The notes beneath the pieces are model-generated. The model saw only the letters and a list, made by a program, of their open reading frames with translations, had not been told where the DNA came from and searched no databases. From positions 1,364,001-1,428,000 of the forward strand of contig NZ_CP045702.1 in assembly GCF_014216315.1 (NCBI RefSeq): a stretch of 64,000 nucleotides of DNA, given 5' to 3'. Positions 50,717-59,990 of this stretch are shown here, piece after piece. Each line of letters begins with the position of its first letter. The first letter of the stretch is position 1. The stretch comes from Streptomyces finlayi (GTDB lineage Bacteria; Actinomycetota; Actinomycetes; Streptomycetales; Streptomycetaceae). A program made the translations under genes and the position numbers.

Positions 50717-53700
50717 GTGAGCTCGGAGACCAGGCGGGAACAGGCGGGCATGGACGGCGAGCTGGCGGAAGCGCTGGTGCGCAGTCGCCGCTTCTTCACC
50801 CGGGCGGAGGTGTCCAAGGACCTGCGCACCCTGCACAGGACCGGCGGGCGGCAGGCTGACGACTTCTACCGGGACCGCTGGTCGCACGACAAAGTGGTGC
50901 GCTCCACGCACGGCGTGAACTGCACGGGGTCCTGTTCGTGGAAGGTGTACGTCAAGGACGGCATCATCACCTGGGAGGCCCAGCAGACCGACTACCCCTC
51001 GGTCGGCCCGGACCGTCCCGAGTACGAGCCGCGCGGCTGCCCGCGGGGCGCCGCCTTCTCCTGGTACACCTACTCCCCCACCCGGGTGCGCTACCCCTAC
51101 GTGCGCGGTGTGCTGCTGCGGATGTACCGGGAGGCGAAGGCCCGTCTCGGTGACCCGGTGGCGGCCTGGGCCGACATCGTCTCCGATCCCGAGCGTTCCC
51201 GCCGCTACAAGCGGGCGCGCGGCAGGGGCGGCCTGGTGCGGGCGAGCTGGGACGAGGCGGTGGAGATGATCGCCGCCGCCCACGTGCACACGATCAAGGA
51301 GTACGGGCCCGACCGGCTGGCCGGCTTCTCACCGATCCCGGCGATGTCGATGGTCTCCCACGCGGCCGGCGCCCGCTTCTACTCGCTGGTCGGCGGCGCG
51401 ATGCTGTCGTTCTACGACTGGTACGCCGACCTCCCGGTGGCCTCCCCCCAGGTCTTCGGCGACCAGACCGACGTACCGGAGTCCGGGGACTGGTGGGACG
51501 CCGGGTACCTGATCATGTGGGGCTCCAACCTCCCGGTGACCCGTACACCGGACGCGCACTGGATGACGGAGGCCCGCTACCGGGGCCAGAAGGTCGTCGC
51601 CGTGTCGCCCGACTACGCGGACAACGTGAAGTTCGCCGACGAGTGGCTCGCGGCCCAGCCGGGCACCGACGGGGCGTTGGCGATGGCCATGGGGCATGTG
51701 ATCCTCAAGGAGTTCTTCGTCGACCGGGCCACGCCGCACTTCACCGATTACGTCAAGAAGTACACGGATCTGCCCTTCCTGGTCGCTCTCGACGAAGACG
51801 AGGGCGAGCCGGGGACGTACCGGCCCGGCAAGTTCCTGACCGCCGCCGACCTCGGCGGCGAGGAGGCAACGGCCGAGCACGCGGATTTCCGCACGGTGCT
51901 GTTGGACGCGGACACGGGTCGGCCGGTGGTGCCCAACGGCACGCTGGGCGACCGCTTCGGCGAGTCCGGCGCCGGGAAGTGGAACCTGGACCTCGGCGAC
52001 ACCCGGCCCTCGCTGTCCGCCGCGGGTGGCGACGAGGCACCGGTCTCCGTCGAACTGCCGCGCTTCGACGCCTCCGACGGCGGCGCGGCTCGACTGCGGC
52101 GCGGCGTACCGGTGCGGCGGGTCGCCGGACGTCTGGTGACCACGGTGTACGACCTGCTGCTCGCCCAGTACGGGGTCGCTCGCGACGGCCTCCCCGGCCG
52201 GTGGCCCACCGGCTACGACGACGCGGAGGAGCCGTACACACCGGCCTGGCAGGCGGCGATCACCGGAGTGGACGCTCAGAAGGCCGCGCGGATCGCGCGG
52301 GAGTTCGCCGCCAACGCCGAGGAGTCCGGCGGCCGGTCGATGATCATCATGGGGGCGGGCACCAACCACTGGTTCCACTCCGACACCATCTACCGGGCTT
52401 TTCTGACGCTGACGACACTGACCGGCTGCCAGGGAGTCAACGGCGGCGGCTGGGCCCACTACGTCGGCCAGGAGAAGGTCCGTCCGATCACCGGCTACTC
52501 GGCGATCGCGACCGCCGCCGACTGGAACCGGCCGGCCCGCCAGATGATCCAGACCGCCTACTGGTACCTGCACGCCGACCAGTTCCGCTACGACCCGTTC
52601 TCCGCCGACACCCTCGCGGCGGCCGGTCCGGGCACGGGCGGCCCGTTCGCCGGGAAGACCACGGCGGACGTCATCGCGCAGTCGGCGCGGATGGGCTGGA
52701 TGCCGTCGTATCCGACCTTCGACCGCAACCCACTCGACCTCGCCGACGAAGCCGACGCCGCGGGCCGCCCGGCCGCCGAGCACATCGTCGACGAGCTGAA
52801 GTCCGGGCGCCTGCGGTTCGCGGGCGAGGACCCTGACGCCCCCGAGAACTTCCCACGGGTGCTGACCATCTGGCGGGCCAACCTGCTCGGCTCCTCCGCC
52901 AAGGGAAACGAGTACTTCCTCAAGCACCTGCTCGGCACCGACCACGCGGTCCGGGCGGCCGAGGCGCCGCCGGACGCCCGGCCCAGGGACGTCGTGTGGC
53001 GGGAAGAGGCCCCCGAGGGCAAGCTCGACCTGCTGCTGACCCTGGACTTCCGCATGACCAGCACGACCGTCTTCTCCGACATCGTCCTGCCCGCCGCGAC
53101 CTGGTACGAGAAGCACGACCTGTCCAGCACGGACATGCATCCCTTCGTGCACGCCTTCAACCCGGCGATCGCCCCGCCCTGGCAGACCCGCACCGACTGG
53201 GACGCCTTCCACACCATCGCCAAGGAGTTCAGCCGCCAGGCCGCCGATCACCTGGGCGTCCGCAAGGACGTGGTCGCCGCCGCACTTCAGCACGACACCC
53301 CGGACGAGATGGCCAACCCGCACGGCCGGGTACTCGACTGGAAGGCGGGGGAATGCGAGCCGGTTCCCGGCCGCACCATGCCGAAACTCGTGACGGTGGA
53401 ACGCGACTACGCGGCCGTCGCCGACAAGATGAGTGCTCTCGGCCCCCTGCTGGACAGCCTGGGCGCAACCACCAAGGGCGTCACCTTCAAGGTCGGCCGC
53501 GAGCTGGAGTACCTGCGGCAGAAGAACGGCGTCGTGCGCGGCGGTGCGGCCGACGGACGGCCCTCGATCGCCCGGGACACGCAAGCCTGCGAGGCGATCC
53601 TCGCCCTGTCCGGCACCACCAACGGCCACCTCGCCACCCAGGGCTTCACCACGCTCGAAGCCCGCACCGGCACACAGCTCGCGGACCTGGCCGCCGAACA

Positions 53701-54439
53701 CCAGGGCAAGCAGATCACCTTCGCCGACACCCAGGCCGCCCCCGTCCCGGTCATCACGTCCCCGGAGTGGTCCGGTTCGGAGACCGGCGGCCGCCGCTAC
53801 TCCCCGTTCACCATCAACGTCGAGCGCCTCAAGCCCTGGCACACCCTGACCGGCCGCCAGCACTTCTACCTCGACCACGACTGGATGACCGCACTCGGAG
53901 AGCAACTTCCCGTCTACCGTCCACCGTTGGACATGCACGCCCTCTTCGACGAGCCCCGCATCGGCGAGACGGGCGAACTCGGCGTCACCGTGCGCTACCT
54001 CACCCCGCACAACAAGTGGTCCATCCACTCCGAGTACCAGGACAACCTGTTCATGCTCTCGCTGTCCCGGGGCGGCCCGACCATCTGGATGAGCACGCAG
54101 GACGCGGCGAAGGTCGGCGTGAAGGACAACGACTGGATCGAGGCGGTCAACCGCAACGGCGTGGTCGCCGCCCGCGCCGTCGTCTCGCACCGCATGCCCG
54201 AGGGCACGGTCTACATGCACCACGCCCAGGACCGCCTGATCGACGTGCCCCGCACCGAGACCAACGGCCGGCGCGGCGGCATCCACAACTCCCTGACCCG
54301 CCTGCTGATCAAACCCAGTCACCTCATCGGCGGCTACGCCCAGCTCTCCTACGCCTTCAACTACCTCGGCCCCACCGGCAACCAGCGCGACGAGGTCACC
54401 GTCATCCGCCGCCGCACGAACCAGGAGGTGACGTACTGA
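50717..54439 (+). CDS. narG: Nitrate reductase alpha subunit (second operon)
   Basis: This 1240-residue NarG paralogue has FS0 ligands His65, Cys69, Cys73 and Cys108 (HGVNCTGSCSWKVYV, PRGCPRG) and a conserved Mo site region FYDWYADLPVASPQVFGDQ. It is highly similar along its length to the first NarG but differs in the 390-440 and 470-500 regions and at the N-terminus. GTG 50717 was chosen because GGAG lies seven bases before it. The ATG at 50750 (MDGELAEAL) is an alternative. It heads a complete narGHJI operon and overlaps narH by one base. Confidence 0.97.
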   Translation: MSSETRREQAGMDGELAEALVRSRRFFTRAEVSKDLRTLHRTGGRQADDFYRDRWSHDKVVRSTHGVNCTGSCSWKVYVKDGIITWEAQQTDYPSVGPDRPEYEPRGCPRGAAFSWYTYSPTRVRYPYVRGVLLRMYREAKARLGDPVAAWADIVSDPERSRRYKRARGRGGLVRASWDEAVEMIAAAHVHTIKEYGPDRLAGFSPIPAMSMVSHAAGARFYSLVGGAMLSFYDWYADLPVASPQVFGDQTDVPESGDWWDAGYLIMWGSNLPVTRTPDAHWMTEARYRGQKVVAVSPDYADNVKFADEWLAAQPGTDGALAMAMGHVILKEFFVDRATPHFTDYVKKYTDLPFLVALDEDEGEPGTYRPGKFLTAADLGGEEATAEHADFRTVLLDADTGRPVVPNGTLGDRFGESGAGKWNLDLGDTRPSLSAAGGDEAPVSVELPRFDASDGGAARLRRGVPVRRVAGRLVTTVYDLLLAQYGVARDGLPGRWPTGYDDAEEPYTPAWQAAITGVDAQKAARIAREFAANAEESGGRSMIIMGAGTNHWFHSDTIYRAFLTLTTLTGCQGVNGGGWAHYVGQEKVRPITGYSAIATAADWNRPARQMIQTAYWYLHADQFRYDPFSADTLAAAGPGTGGPFAGKTTADVIAQSARMGWMPSYPTFDRNPLDLADEADAAGRPAAEHIVDELKSGRLRFAGEDPDAPENFPRVLTIWRANLLGSSAKGNEYFLKHLLGTDHAVRAAEAPPDARPRDVVWREEAPEGKLDLLLTLDFRMTSTTVFSDIVLPAATWYEKHDLSSTDMHPFVHAFNPAIAPPWQTRTDWDAFHTIAKEFSRQAADHLGVRKDVVAAALQHDTPDEMANPHGRVLDWKAGECEPVPGRTMPKLVTVERDYAAVADKMSALGPLLDSLGATTKGVTFKVGRELEYLRQKNGVVRGGAADGRPSIARDTQACEAILALSGTTNGHLATQGFTTLEARTGTQLADLAAEHQGKQITFADTQAAPVPVITSPEWSGSETGGRRYSPFTINVERLKPWHTLTGRQHFYLDHDWMTALGEQLPVYRPPLDMHALFDEPRIGETGELGVTVRYLTPHNKWSIHSEYQDNLFMLSLSRGGPTIWMSTQDAAKVGVKDNDWIEAVNRNGVVAARAVVSHRMPEGTVYMHHAQDRLIDVPRTETNGRRGGIHNSLTRLLIKPSHLIGGYAQLSYAFNYLGPTGNQRDEVTVIRRRTNQEVTY

Positions 54440-56121
54440 TGCGCGTCATGGCACAGATGGCGATGGTGATGAACCTCGACAAGTGCATCGGCTGCCACAC
54501 CTGCTCGGTCACCTGCAAACAGGCGTGGACCAACCGCACCGGCGTCGAGTACGTCTGGTTCAACAACGTCGAGACCCGCCCCGGCCAGGGCTACCCGCGC
54601 CGCTACGAGGACCAGGACACCTGGAAGGGCGGCTGGGAACTCAACAAGAAGGGCCGCCTCGCGCTGAAGGCGGGCGGCCGGTTCAAGAAGCTGATCCAGA
54701 TCTTCTCCAACCCCAAGCTGCCGTCCCTCGACGACTACTACGAGCCCTGGACCTACGACTACGAGACCCTGACCAACGCCCCTCTCCAGGAGCACATTCC
54801 CGTCGCCCGGCCCAAGTCCCTGATCAGCGGCAAGGACATGAAGATCTCCTGGTCGGCGAACTGGGACGACGACCTCGGCGGCTCGGCGGCCACCAGCGAG
54901 CAGGACGTGCTGCTGAACGAGGTCTCCGAGAAGATCAAGTTCGAGTTCGAGCAGACCTTCATGTTCTACCTGCCGAGGATCTGCGAGCACTGCCTCAACC
55001 CGTCCTGCGCCGCCTCCTGCCCCTCCGGCGCGATCTACAAGCGGGAGGAGGACGGCATCGTCCTGGTCGACCAGGACAAGTGCCGCGGCTGGCGGATGTG
55101 CGTCACGGGGTGCCCGTACAAGAAGGTGTACTTCAACCACCGCACCGGCAAGGCCGAGAAGTGCACCTTCTGCTTCCCGCGCATCGAGGTGGGCCTGCCC
55201 ACCGTCTGCTCCGAGACCTGCGTCGGCCGCCTTCGCTACATCGGGCTGGTCCTCTACGACGCCGACAAGGTCCTGGAAGCCGCCTCCACACCCGAGGAGA
55301 CCGGTCTCTACGAGGCCCAGCGCAACGTCTTCCTCGACCCCGCCGACCCCCGGGTCATCGCCGGAGCCGAGGAGGCGGGCATCCCCCGCGACTGGATCGA
55401 CGCCGCCCAGCGCTCCCCGATCCATGCCCTGATCAACACCTACAAGGTCGCCCTGCCGCTGCACCCTGAGTACCGGACGATGCCGATGGTCTGGTACATC
55501 CCGCCGCTGTCGCCGGTGGTCGACGCCGTGCGTGACACGGGCCGGGACGCCGAGGACCACCAGAACCTCTTCGCGGCCGTCGAGTCCCTGCGCATCCCCG
55601 TCGACTACCTCGCCCAGTTGTTCACCGCGGGCGATCCGAAGCCGGTGGACGCGGTCCTGCGTCGCCTGGCGGCCATGCGCTCGTACATGCGCGACATCAA
55701 CCTCGGCCGCGAGCCGGACGACGCCATCCCCGAGGAGGTCGGGATGACAGGGGAGCAGGTGTACGACATGTACCGGCTTCTGGCGCTGGCCAAGTACGAC
55801 GAGCGCTACGTCATCCCGTCCGCCCACGCCGAACAGGCCCACAAGCTCGAAGAGCTGGCGACCGAGTGCAGTCTCGACTACGAGGGCGGCCCCGGCATGG
55901 GCGGCTCGGGCCCCTTCGGGGAGATGTCCGGCGGTGGCGCCCCGATCGCGGTGGAGAACTTCCACGCCCTGCGTGACCGGCAGACCGCCGACACGTCGGC
56001 CACGCCCAGCGACAAGGCCTCCCGGGTCAACCTCCTGAACTGGGACGGCAAGAGCTCTCCGCCCGGCCTGTTCCCGGACAAACCGTCCGGCGACGACGGA
56101 GAGACGGAGCCGAAGCCATGA
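54439..56121 (+). CDS. narH: Nitrate reductase beta subunit (second operon), C-terminally extended
   Basis: This 560-residue protein has the same four Fe-S clusters as the first NarH (CIGCHTCSVTC, CEHCLNPSCAASCPSG, CRGWRMCVTGCPYKK, CTFCFPRIEVGLPTVCSETC). It is ~50 residues longer. The extra C-terminus (FHALRDRQTADTSATPSD to GDDGETEPKP) is Gly/Ser/Pro-rich and acidic and has no recognisable domain. The ATG shares one base with the narG stop (TGATG). Confidence 0.97.
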   Translation: MRVMAQMAMVMNLDKCIGCHTCSVTCKQAWTNRTGVEYVWFNNVETRPGQGYPRRYEDQDTWKGGWELNKKGRLALKAGGRFKKLIQIFSNPKLPSLDDYYEPWTYDYETLTNAPLQEHIPVARPKSLISGKDMKISWSANWDDDLGGSAATSEQDVLLNEVSEKIKFEFEQTFMFYLPRICEHCLNPSCAASCPSGAIYKREEDGIVLVDQDKCRGWRMCVTGCPYKKVYFNHRTGKAEKCTFCFPRIEVGLPTVCSETCVGRLRYIGLVLYDADKVLEAASTPEETGLYEAQRNVFLDPADPRVIAGAEEAGIPRDWIDAAQRSPIHALINTYKVALPLHPEYRTMPMVWYIPPLSPVVDAVRDTGRDAEDHQNLFAAVESLRIPVDYLAQLFTAGDPKPVDAVLRRLAAMRSYMRDINLGREPDDAIPEEVGMTGEQVYDMYRLLALAKYDERYVIPSAHAEQAHKLEELATECSLDYEGGPGMGGSGPFGEMSGGGAPIAVENFHALRDRQTADTSATPSDKASRVNLLNWDGKSSPPGLFPDKPSGDDGETEPKP

Positions 56122-56780
56122 AGAGGAAGAACACCCGCACGGCGCGGACGGAGTCCTGGCTCGCCAACGCGTGGCAGGCCCAGTCCCTGTTGCTCGCCTA
56201 CCCCGACGAGGAGTACGAGCAGCACCTGACCCTGGCCGCCCGGGTCGCCGCCACCCTGCCGGACCCGGTCGCCCGCCCCCTGCTCGGCTTCGTCGCCCAC
56301 GCCGGGCAGACCGCCGCTGAGGACCTGGCCACCACCTATGTGGCCACCTTCGACCACCGCAAGCGCTGTTGCCTGTACCTGACGTACTACGCGCACGGCG
56401 ACACCAGGAAGCGCGGCATCGGCCTGCTGCGGTTGAAGCAGACCTACGCCGCGGCCGGATGGCGCCTGGGCGACGACGAACTGCCCGACCACCTGGCCGT
56501 CGTCCTCGAATTCGCCGCCACCGACCCCGCCGCCGGAACGCGCCTGCTCACCGGACATCGCGCCGGCCTGGAACTCCTGCGGCTGGCCCTGAACGACGAC
56601 GGCTCCCCCTGGGCCCAGGTGCTGGACTCCGTCTCCGCCACCCTGCCCGCCCTCGCCGGCAACGACCGCGAAGCCGTCATGCGCCTCGCCGCCCAGGGCC
56701 CGCCCGAGGAGCAGGTCGGCCTCGACCCGTACGCATCCACCGTGTTCCTGCCCGACCCCGTCGTAGGAGGTCCCCGATGA
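56118..56780 (+). CDS. narJ: Nitrate reductase assembly chaperone (second operon)
   Basis: This 220-residue NarJ has AQSLLLAYPDEEYEQHL and TYVATFDHRKRCCLYLTYYAHGD, the same signature block as the first NarJ, and lacks that protein's Pro-rich tail. It would chaperone the second NarG. Its ATG overlaps the narH stop, and its stop overlaps the narI ATG. Confidence 0.95.
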   Translation: MKRKNTRTARTESWLANAWQAQSLLLAYPDEEYEQHLTLAARVAATLPDPVARPLLGFVAHAGQTAAEDLATTYVATFDHRKRCCLYLTYYAHGDTRKRGIGLLRLKQTYAAAGWRLGDDELPDHLAVVLEFAATDPAAGTRLLTGHRAGLELLRLALNDDGSPWAQVLDSVSATLPALAGNDREAVMRLAAQGPPEEQVGLDPYASTVFLPDPVVGGPR

Positions 56781-57547
56781 CCGCGCCCGCGCAGCCCCTC
56801 ACCCTGGCGGCGGACGCAGGAACCGGCGGCGTCCTGCTGTGGGTCGCCCTGCCCTACGTCGTCCTCGCGGTGTTCGTGCTCGGCCACCTCTGGCGCTACC
56901 GGTACGACAAGTTCGGCTGGACCACCCGCTCCTCCCAGCTCTACGAAAGCCGGCTGCTGCGCATCGGCAGCCCGCTGTTCCACTTCGGAGTCCTCGTCGT
57001 CCTGCTCGGCCACATCGGCGGACTGATCATCCCCAAGAGCTGGACCGAAGCGGTCGGCATCAGCGAGCACATGTACCACGTCGGCGCGGTCGTCCTCGGC
57101 ACCGTCGCGGGCATCGCCACCCTGGGCGGGCTCGCCATCCTGATCTACCGGCGCCGCACCGTGGGCCCCGTCTTCTCCGCCACCACCCGCAACGACAAGG
57201 CGATGTACGTCTCCCTGACGGTGACCATCGCGCTCGGCCTGGCCGCCACGGTGGCCGCGAACGTCGTCGGCGGGGGATACGACTACCGCGAGACCATCTC
57301 CCCCTGGTTCCGCTCCATCTTCTACCTCCAGCCCGACCCCGCGCTGATGGCCGGAGCCCCGGTGCTCTTCCAGCTCCACGCGATCAGCGCCCTGCTCCTG
57401 TTCGCGGCCTGGCCGTTCACCCGGCTCGTGCACATGCTCACCGCACCACTGGGCTACCTGACCCGGCCGTACATCGTCTACCGCAGCCGTGACGCCCAGC
57501 TGGGCGCCCGAGCCCCTCATCGTGGCTGGGAACGCACGGGGTCATGA
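56777..57547 (+). CDS. narI: Nitrate reductase gamma subunit, cytochrome b (second operon)
   Basis: This 256-residue, five-helix cytochrome b has His haem ligands in SPLFHFG, LLGHIGGL, QLHAISA and RLVHMLT. It ends with a short extension (RDAQLGARAPHRGWERTGS) after the usual C-terminus at VYRSR. No VKOR gene follows it, unlike the first operon. Confidence 0.95.
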   Translation: MTAPAQPLTLAADAGTGGVLLWVALPYVVLAVFVLGHLWRYRYDKFGWTTRSSQLYESRLLRIGSPLFHFGVLVVLLGHIGGLIIPKSWTEAVGISEHMYHVGAVVLGTVAGIATLGGLAILIYRRRTVGPVFSATTRNDKAMYVSLTVTIALGLAATVAANVVGGGYDYRETISPWFRSIFYLQPDPALMAGAPVLFQLHAISALLLFAAWPFTRLVHMLTAPLGYLTRPYIVYRSRDAQLGARAPHRGWERTGS

Positions 57548-57653
57548 GCGGTCGGCCCCAGGGGGCGAGCCGTATCGGCTCCGGTTCGCGGATCAGCGGG
57601 CCGCCGACGCCCAGGGCCTGGCGAGGGCATCGGCGGCCTCTTCCGTATCGCGG

Positions 57654-58052
57654 TCACGCGTCGGCTTCCCTGAGGGAGGTGAGGGCTGCGTCGAGACGGC
57701 GGGTGGCCTCCTCCGCGACGTCGGCCATGGCGTCGAGGCCGGTGAGGGTGACCATGGTGCCGGGGTCGATGGCCTGCACCAGCATGTGGTCTCCGTCGGC
57801 GCGGACCACGACGTTGCAGGGAAGCAGGAGCCCGACCGAGCGGTCCACCTCAAGCGCCCGGTGGGCGAGGGGCGGATTACAGGCGCCCAGGATCAGGTAC
57901 GGCTCCATGTCGTGGTCGAGCTTGGTCTTGAGCGTGGCCTGGACGTCGATCTCCGTCAGGACACCGAAGCCCTGATCCGCCAGGGCCTGGCGGACGGCCT
58001 GCACGACCTCCTCGAACGTCCCCTTCAGCTTCACGGTGCGGTCATAGGGCAC
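57654..58052 (-). CDS. DUF302-domain protein
   Basis: This 132-residue protein has the DUF302 core: FEEVVQAVRQALADQGFGVL, LGACNPPLAHRALEVD (the conserved ACNP segment) and LLPCNVVV. The family is often found with sulfide or heavy-metal genes and may bind a ligand through its conserved Cys residues. GTG 58052 follows GAGGTGGG. It is divergent from the persulfide dioxygenase gene, and two CstR-type operators lie between them, so it is probably co-regulated. Confidence 0.88.
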   Translation of the reverse strand: MPYDRTVKLKGTFEEVVQAVRQALADQGFGVLTEIDVQATLKTKLDHDMEPYLILGACNPPLAHRALEVDRSVGLLLPCNVVVRADGDHMLVQAIDPGTMVTLTGLDAMADVAEEATRRLDAALTSLREADA

Positions 58053-58129
58053 GGCGTCCCACCTCGTTCCTCTCGTCGCCGACGTCGGCGAGCACGATTC
58101 GTACGCAACGGCTAATACACCTCGAAATA

Positions 58130-58143
58130 TACCCCCGGGGGTA
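58130..58143. promoter_or_regulatory. CsoR/CstR-type operator 1
   Basis: TACCCCCGGGGGTA is a perfect palindrome in an AT-rich context (AATA before, AGAAT after), 61-74 bp upstream of the persulfide dioxygenase start and ~80 bp upstream of the DUF302 gene. Confidence 0.75.
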
Positions 58144-58164
58144 AGAATGATACGGTGGACGGCA

Positions 58165-58178
58165 TACCCCGGGGGGTA
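58165..58178. promoter_or_regulatory. CsoR/CstR-type operator 2
   Basis: TACCCCGGGGGGTA, 35 bp from operator 1, is the second copy. It lies just upstream of the TTTATA sequence and the AAGGAG ribosome-binding site of the dioxygenase gene, so a bound repressor would cover the promoter. Confidence 0.75.
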
Positions 58179-58203
58179 CTTTATATACGAAAGGAGTAGC
58201 CCT

Positions 58204-59562
58204 GTGTTCTTCGTTGACACCATCGAGCTGGAGGGCCTCGGCAACCGCAGCTACCTGGCAGGTGGCGCGCGGGCTGCGGTGGCGGTCGATCCGCCGCGGG
58301 ACATCGACACCGTCCTGGAGGCCGCCGCCCGGCGGGGAGTGCGTATTTCGCATGTGGTGGAGACGCACATACACAACGACTACGTGACCGGCGGCCTGGA
58401 GCTGGCGCGGATCACCGGAGCCACCTATCTGGTTCCGGCCGGTGCGCGTGTCTCGTTCGCCCGGACCGCGGTCGCCGACGGCGACACCGTCGACATCGAC
58501 GAGACGCTGACCCTGGCAGCCGTGGCGACCCCGGGGCACACACCGCACCACACGGCGTACGTACTGAGCGAAGCCGGCCGGCCCGTCGCGGCCTTCACCG
58601 GCGGTTCTCTGCTCATCGGTACGGTCGGCCGACCCGATCTCGTCGAGCCTCGCCTGACCGAGCGGTTGGCGCGCGCCCAGCACGCCTCCGCCCACCGTCT
58701 CGCGGACGCCCTGCCCGACGAGACCGCGGTGCTGCCCACCCACGGGTTCGGCAGCTTCTGCTCCTCGGCGCAGGCCGACGGGGACTCCACCACGATCGGC
58801 AAGGAGAAGACCGCCAACACGGCCCTCACCGTCGACGTGGACACCTTCGTCGCCGAGCTCCTCGCCGGCCTGGAGGACGTGCCCGCCTACTACGCGCACA
58901 TGGGCCCCGCCAACGCAGCCGGCCCCGCGCCCGTCGATCTGACCCCGCCCGCGGTCGCCGATCCGGACGAGATCGCCGCCCGGCTCGCGGCAGGAGAGTG
59001 GGTGGTGGACCTGCGCAGCCGGATCGCGTTCGCCGAGGGACATGTCGCGGGTTCGTTCAACTTCGAGGCGGACGGCAAGATCGCCACGTACCTGGCCTGG
59101 ATGATCCCGTGGGGCAAGCCCGTCACCCTGCTCGCCGAGTCGGCCGAGCAGTTGGCCGCCGCCCAGCGCGAGCTGGTCCGCGTCGGCATCGACCGCCCGG
59201 CCGCGGCCTCGACCGGCAGGCCCGCCGACTGGCTCCGGGACAACGAGAGCCCCGCGTCGTTCCCTCGCTCCACGTTCGCGGAGCTGGCGGAGCAGGACAT
59301 GGGCGGGATCGTCGTGCTCGACGTGCGCCGTGACTCCGAACGCGCGGACGGCTGGATCAGGGGATCGGTCCACATCCCGATACACGAGCTGCACGGCCGC
59401 ACGGACGAGGTGCCCGACGGCACGGTCTGGGTGCACTGCGCCGGCGGCATGCGTGCCGGTATCGCCGCCTCACTGCTGGATGCCGCCGGGCGACAGGTGG
59501 TCGCCGTGGACGACGGCTTCGACGCCGCCGACGAGGCCGGACTCGCCATCATCCGCGGCTGA
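58204..59562 (+). CDS. Persulfide dioxygenase-sulfurtransferase (MBL fold plus two rhodanese domains)
   Basis: This 452-residue protein has an N-terminal ETHE1-type metallo-beta-lactamase domain at ~1-245, with iron ligands in ETHIHNDYVTGG and TPGHTPHH. A rhodanese-like domain without an active Cys spans ~260-340 (VVDLRSRIAFAEGHVAGSFNF). A catalytic rhodanese domain spans ~355-452 (WVHCAGGMRAGIAAS). This is the CstB/persulfide-dioxygenase fusion layout. It oxidises glutathione- or thiol-bound persulfide to sulfite and may form thiosulfate. GTG 58204 follows AAGGAG. It heads an operon with a rhodanese and a sulfite exporter. Confidence 0.9.
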   Translation: MFFVDTIELEGLGNRSYLAGGARAAVAVDPPRDIDTVLEAAARRGVRISHVVETHIHNDYVTGGLELARITGATYLVPAGARVSFARTAVADGDTVDIDETLTLAAVATPGHTPHHTAYVLSEAGRPVAAFTGGSLLIGTVGRPDLVEPRLTERLARAQHASAHRLADALPDETAVLPTHGFGSFCSSAQADGDSTTIGKEKTANTALTVDVDTFVAELLAGLEDVPAYYAHMGPANAAGPAPVDLTPPAVADPDEIAARLAAGEWVVDLRSRIAFAEGHVAGSFNFEADGKIATYLAWMIPWGKPVTLLAESAEQLAAAQRELVRVGIDRPAAASTGRPADWLRDNESPASFPRSTFAELAEQDMGGIVVLDVRRDSERADGWIRGSVHIPIHELHGRTDEVPDGTVWVHCAGGMRAGIAASLLDAAGRQVVAVDDGFDAADEAGLAIIRG

Positions 59563-59624
59563 CACGAGCAGCGCCCGGCCGGACCGGGCCTGAGCCCCAC
59601 CCGACAAGAAAGGTGACGTCGACG

Positions 59625-59990
59625 ATGTTCCAGTTCCGTAAGAGCGCGGAGCGCCTGTCCACCGACGAGGCGCGCAGCCGTACGGGCGGCGACAAGCCCG
59701 AAGCGGTCCTGCTGGATGTGCGGGAGAAGCCCGAGTGGACAGCCGGACATGCTCCGGGCGCGGTGCACGCACCGCTGACCGGCCTGATCGCGGGCGCCGC
59801 CCTTCCGTCCGCGGCACAGGGTCACCCACTGGTGGTGATCTGCCGCAGCGGGCACCGCTCGCAGCAGGCGGCCAAGCTGCTGACCGAGCGGGGCGCGGAC
59901 GCGGTGGACGTCAAGGGCGGTATGAACGCGTGGGCCGCCGCCGGATTCCCAGTCGTCGATGAGCGCGGGAACAGCGGCTCGATCGCGTGA
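59625..59990 (+). CDS. Single-domain rhodanese
   Basis: This 121-residue sulfurtransferase has AVLLDVREKPEWTAGHAPGA and the active-site loop ICRSGHRSQQAAKLL. It would carry sulfane sulfur between thiols and the dioxygenase. The ATG at 59625 follows AGAAAGG. Its stop overlaps the GTG of the exporter gene (GTGA). Confidence 0.92.
   Translation: MFQFRKSAERLSTDEARSRTGGDKPEAVLLDVREKPEWTAGHAPGAVHAPLTGLIAGAALPSAAQGHPLVVICRSGHRSQQAAKLLTERGADAVDVKGGMNAWAAAGFPVVDERGNSGSIA

Noticed and set aside
51329..54322. A very long minus-strand open frame (about 1000 codons) opposite the second narG
   Set aside because: It mirrors the codon bias of narG on the other strand, has no family resemblance and no ribosome-binding site. 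Similar antisense frames lie opposite the first narG (37851-40724) and narH genes.
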